Source of the DNA: Patescibacteria group bacterium
GTDB lineage: Bacteria > Patescibacteriota > Minisyncoccia > Sungbacterales > GWA2-42-14
NCBI GenBank assembly: GCA_018971745.1
Contig: JAGXAD010000035.1
Location: 1 to 7,152 of the forward strand
Direction: 5' to 3'
DNA length: 7,152 bases
The notes below the pieces were generated by a model that saw only the letters and a list, made by a program, of their open reading frames with translations, searched no databases and was not told the origin of the DNA. The translations under genes were made by a program, and so were the position numbers. Shown in pieces: positions 5,826 through 7,152 of the stretch (the first letter of the stretch is position 1; each line of letters opens with the position of its first letter).

Positions 5826-6134
5826 TTAACGCCGGCGGCGCAAATCAAACGGATTGCCAAGACAGTCGCGGGCAATCGGAATATATTTCAAATGCCAGTC
5901 AGCCGGCGTTTTTTGTTTCATTGCTTCGTCAATTTCCAACAGAAGTTCGCGCATTTTCTTTTCAAGCTCTTGCTCTTCTTTAGCCAAAGCGTCAATTTCT
6001 TTTTCATATTCTTTGGCGTTTTCAATTTTCTTTTTCGTTTCCAGTCTGGCTTTGGTTGGAATTTTTACATCAGCCTGCGTTTCTTCCCGTCTGCTTACTT
6101 TTTTCTTTTGAATGCGAATCCGCCCTTGAGACAT
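5826..6134 (-). CDS. Unrecognised 102-aa coiled-coil protein
   Basis: The family is not recognised. ATG 6134 is preceded by AAGGAG about 6 bases upstream and by a near-perfect promoter, so expression is well supported. Residues 1-30 are basic (MSQGRIRIQKKKVSRREE). Residues about 30-75 are a highly charged Lys/Glu helix with heptad-like spacing (EYEKEIDALAKEEQELEKKM), very probably a coiled coil. The C-terminus is different in character: PADWHLKYIPIARDCLGN, then PFDLRRRR with four terminal arginines. No signal peptide or membrane segment is seen. The tail could be a binding module and the helix an oligomerising one, but this is inference. It lies 53 bases downstream of the DNA glycosylase gene in the same direction, yet its own promoter overlaps the end of that gene, so it can be expressed separately. 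Confidence 0.8.
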   Translation of the reverse strand: MSQGRIRIQKKKVSRREETQADVKIPTKARLETKKKIENAKEYEKEIDALAKEEQELEKKMRELLLEIDEAMKQKTPADWHLKYIPIARDCLGNPFDLRRRR

Positions 6135-6172
6135 CGTTTCTCCTTATTTTCAAAGGTCAATTTTTCAAAAAC

Positions 6173-6201
6173 ATTATATCATAAACCCTATTTTATGTAA
6201 A
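6173..6201 (-). promoter_or_regulatory. Strong sigma-70-like promoter of the 102-aa gene
   Basis: On the minus strand, TTTACA (6201-6196), a 17-base spacer and a perfect TATAAT (6178-6173) preceded by TGA, an extended -10. Initiation would be near 6166, about 32 bases before ATG 6134. The -35 box lies within the last codons of the DNA glycosylase gene. Confidence 0.75.
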
Positions 6202-6775
6202 GCCGCCACAACTTGTGTTTCCATTTGCCTGCGTAATCAACGCCAATGCGTTTGCCCCGTTTAATCGCGCGCGAAGGCGTCACAACTTCCCTATCTTCAA
6301 TCCACAAACCGGTTTTTTTGTTTGCCGGCATCGCGTTAAATCGTTTATCAATCTTAAAATAACGGCATACTCTGCCCGGTCCGGTCACGCATTCCACTGA
6401 CCGGATTAAAATTGCGGCCGGGTATTCCTTTTTCTCAGTTACGATGTTCAGGCAATAGTACATTCCGTAAATAAGATACGGATACCAATACCCGGCTTTG
6501 CCGAACATCACTTCGGTCCTTTTTGTTTTTCCGCGCAACGCGTGAGACGCTTTATCGTCTGGCCCGACATACGCTTCAACTTCGGTAATCATCGCGGAAA
6601 TTGTTTGCGCGCCAATCCGCCGAATTAAAAATTTGCCGAGGAGTTCCTCGGCAACGCGCAATGTCGGACGGTTAAAAAATTTCTGCGGAAGAATTTTTGC
6701 CACAACATCAAGCGATGGTAAATCGTAAAAAATAATAGCGCTTACGGGAATGGGACCCGCGTTACGTTGTTTCAA
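6188..6775 (-). CDS. mpg: 3-methyladenine DNA glycosylase (AAG/MPG family)
   Basis: This enzyme removes alkylated purines such as 3-methyladenine and hypoxanthine from DNA, starting base-excision repair. The Pur_DNA_glyco fold is recognisable: FFNRPTLRVAEELLGKFLIR (33-52), ITEVEAYVGPDDKASHAL (63-80), YLIYGMYYCLNIV (100-112), AAILIRSVE (120-128), TGPGRVCRYFKID (131-143), and the C-terminal RIGVDYAGKW then RLYIK. E67 matches the catalytic glutamate of human AAG (E125), with Y69, H78, Y103, N110 and R125 matching active-site or DNA-contact residues. The start is uncertain: TTG 6775 gives 195 aa, while GTG 6703 gives 171 aa starting closer to the conserved core. Neither has a Shine-Dalgarno site. 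The TTG start lies only 19 bases after tRNA-Glu, so the two may be co-transcribed. Confidence 0.93.
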   Translation of the reverse strand: MKQRNAGPIPVSAIIFYDLPSLDVVAKILPQKFFNRPTLRVAEELLGKFLIRRIGAQTISAMITEVEAYVGPDDKASHALRGKTKRTEVMFGKAGYWYPYLIYGMYYCLNIVTEKKEYPAAILIRSVECVTGPGRVCRYFKIDKRFNAMPANKKTGLWIEDREVVTPSRAIKRGKRIGVDYAGKWKHKLWRLYIK

Positions 6776-6794
6776 TTTTAAACAAAATTCTGAT

Positions 6795-6866
6795 TGCCCC
6801 TGCGGAGAATCGGACTCCGGTTACATGGATGAGAACCATGCGTCCTAACCACTAGACGACAGGGGC
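6795..6866 (-). tRNA. tRNA-Glu (anticodon CTC)
   Basis: Acceptor GCCCCTG/CAGGGGC with discriminator A, D arm GTCT/GGAC with loop AGTGGTTA, anticodon stem CATGG/CCATG with loop TTCTCAT (anticodon CTC, reading GAG), and T arm CGGAG/CTCCG. CCA is not encoded. The T loop reads TCCGATT, with C where nearly all tRNAs have U55; all stems are otherwise perfect. It lies upstream of mpg in the same direction. A partial copy of a similar tRNA lies just upstream (6895-7020). Confidence 0.92.
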
Positions 6867-6894
6867 ACAACGTTAGAATTTTGTGAAAATTGAA

Positions 6895-7020
6895 AGAACC
6901 ATGCGTCCAAATCGCCTCCTCGGCGATTGCCGGGGCGATTATTAACGGCTCGCGAGAACGCTCGCCTCAATCGCCCGTTGAAGCCAAGCGGTTGGTTTTA
7001 ACCCACTAGACGAAAGCGCC
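6895..7020 (-). pseudogene. Broken tRNA (Glu-like) interrupted by a hairpin cluster
   Basis: On the minus strand, 7020-6999 reads like a tRNA 5' end (GGCGCTTTCGTCTAGTGG, GTTA), matching the D-arm start of tRNA-Glu. About 90 bases of unrelated hairpins follow. Then 6908-6895 reads GGACGCATGGTTCT, identical over 14 bases to the D-stem/anticodon-stem part of the intact tRNA-Glu. The rest of the tRNA (anticodon to 3' end) is missing. It is probably a second glutamate-type tRNA destroyed by insertion and deletion, or by unequal recombination with its neighbour. Confidence 0.6.
6910..6995. mobile_element. Palindromic hairpin cluster D inside the broken tRNA
   Basis: There are four hairpins: AATCGCC/GGCGATT (6910-6916 with 6922-6928), GGGCGATT/AATCGCCC (6933-6940 with 6969-6976), inside the latter GCGAG/CTCGC (6952-6956 with 6961-6965), and CCAA/TTGG (6984-6987 with 6992-6995). 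The GCGAG/CTCGC and GGCGA words resemble the other palindromic elements, but GCGAAGC itself is absent. No coding capacity. Confidence 0.45.
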
Positions 7021-7043
7021 GTACAAAAAATTTTGCGAAACCT

Positions 7044-7072
7044 TTGACATATGTTATGATAACAAAAATATT
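7044..7072 (+). promoter_or_regulatory. Probable promoter of the GH57-like gene
   Basis: A consensus -35 TTGACA (7044-7049) is spaced 17 bases from a weak -10 AATATT (7067-7072). Alternatively, TATGAT (7055-7060) preceded by TGT forms an extended -10 that needs no -35. Either gives a short leader containing the AAGAAGGA ribosome-binding site. Confidence 0.45.
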
Positions 7073-7096
7073 GCTCTTTGAAAAGAAGGAATAAAA

Positions 7097-7152
7097 ATGG
7101 GAAAAACATATATCGGTTTTATGCTGCACTTGTACCAACCGCCCACGCAGTT
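7097..7152 (+). CDS. Probable glycoside hydrolase family 57 protein, N-terminus
   Basis: Only 18 complete codons are visible. They read MGKTYIGFMLHLYQPP and onward, running off the right edge. A first strand followed by an H-x-x-Q-P sequence is the characteristic opening of GH57 enzymes (alpha-amylase/4-alpha-glucanotransferase-like), where it forms the first conserved region. The ATG is well supported: AAGAAGGA lies 6 bases upstream and a promoter lies before it. The substrate and full-length domain content cannot be judged from this fragment. The assignment rests on a short motif. Confidence 0.55.
   Translation, partial: MGKTYIGFMLHLYQPPTQ

Noticed and set aside
5826..6134. The 102-aa protein as a Pup/UBact ubiquitin-like modifier, because of its charged helix with LLLEIDEAM and small size.
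   Set aside because: It ends in four arginines instead of the Gly-Gly-Gln/Glu or similar conjugation terminus, and no proteasome, ligase or Mpa/ARC gene is nearby.
5892..6200. Plus-strand ORF of 102 codons rich in Phe and Ser.
   Set aside because: It is antisense to the coiled-coil gene, whose Lys/Glu codons read as Phe/Ser/Leu on the other strand; the minus-strand gene has the promoter and ribosome-binding site.

Overview
The window looks like a piece of a small-genome bacterial chromosome, most likely a Patescibacteria/CPR (Parcubacteria-like) organism. This placement is an inference. It rests on the protein flavour (Lys/Ile/Asn-rich trpS, RNase J with a basic N-terminal extension, a peptide-binding protein of the type common in these genomes), on tRNA genes without an encoded CCA, and on many short unrecognised proteins. 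The code is standard: TGA ends at least one gene and TGG encodes Trp.

Layout, left to right. A peptide/nickel-type ABC substrate-binding protein enters from the left edge (1-1302, +). It converges on an unrecognised 148-aa gene (1364-1810, -) that has its own terminator. Between 1811 and 2490 there is no protein gene but much structure: two overlapping divergent promoters, a hairpin-rich stretch that could be a non-coding RNA, a complete tRNA-Leu(CAG), and a palindromic element bracketed by an exact 24-nt copy of the tRNA-Leu 3' end. RNase J (rnj, 2491-4287, +) follows, then a 123-bp Y-shaped palindromic element, then a small minus-strand gene broken by a frameshift (4442-4752/4797). Next come trpS (4815-5810, +) and a bidirectional terminator shared with a convergent 102-aa coiled-coil protein (5826-6134, -), an AAG/MPG-type 3-methyladenine DNA glycosylase (6188-6775, -), a tRNA-Glu(CUC) gene, and a broken second tRNA copy carrying another hairpin cluster. 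The first 56 bases of a probable GH57-family glycoside hydrolase run off the right edge (7097, +).

The protein genes are ordinary housekeeping functions (peptide uptake, RNA turnover, tRNA charging, base-excision repair, polysaccharide processing) and are mostly single transcription units rather than one operon. The notable part is non-coding. Four intergenic multi-hairpin elements of about 60-130 bp recur. Three contain the heptamer GCGAAGC or its complement, four copies in total, and the fourth has only related GCGAG/CTCGC hairpins. Two of the four sit beside tRNA genes together with partial copies of those tRNAs. This suggests a family of non-autonomous palindromic elements associated with tRNA genes. 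The family claim is an inference from visual comparison within one window and needs a genome-wide search.
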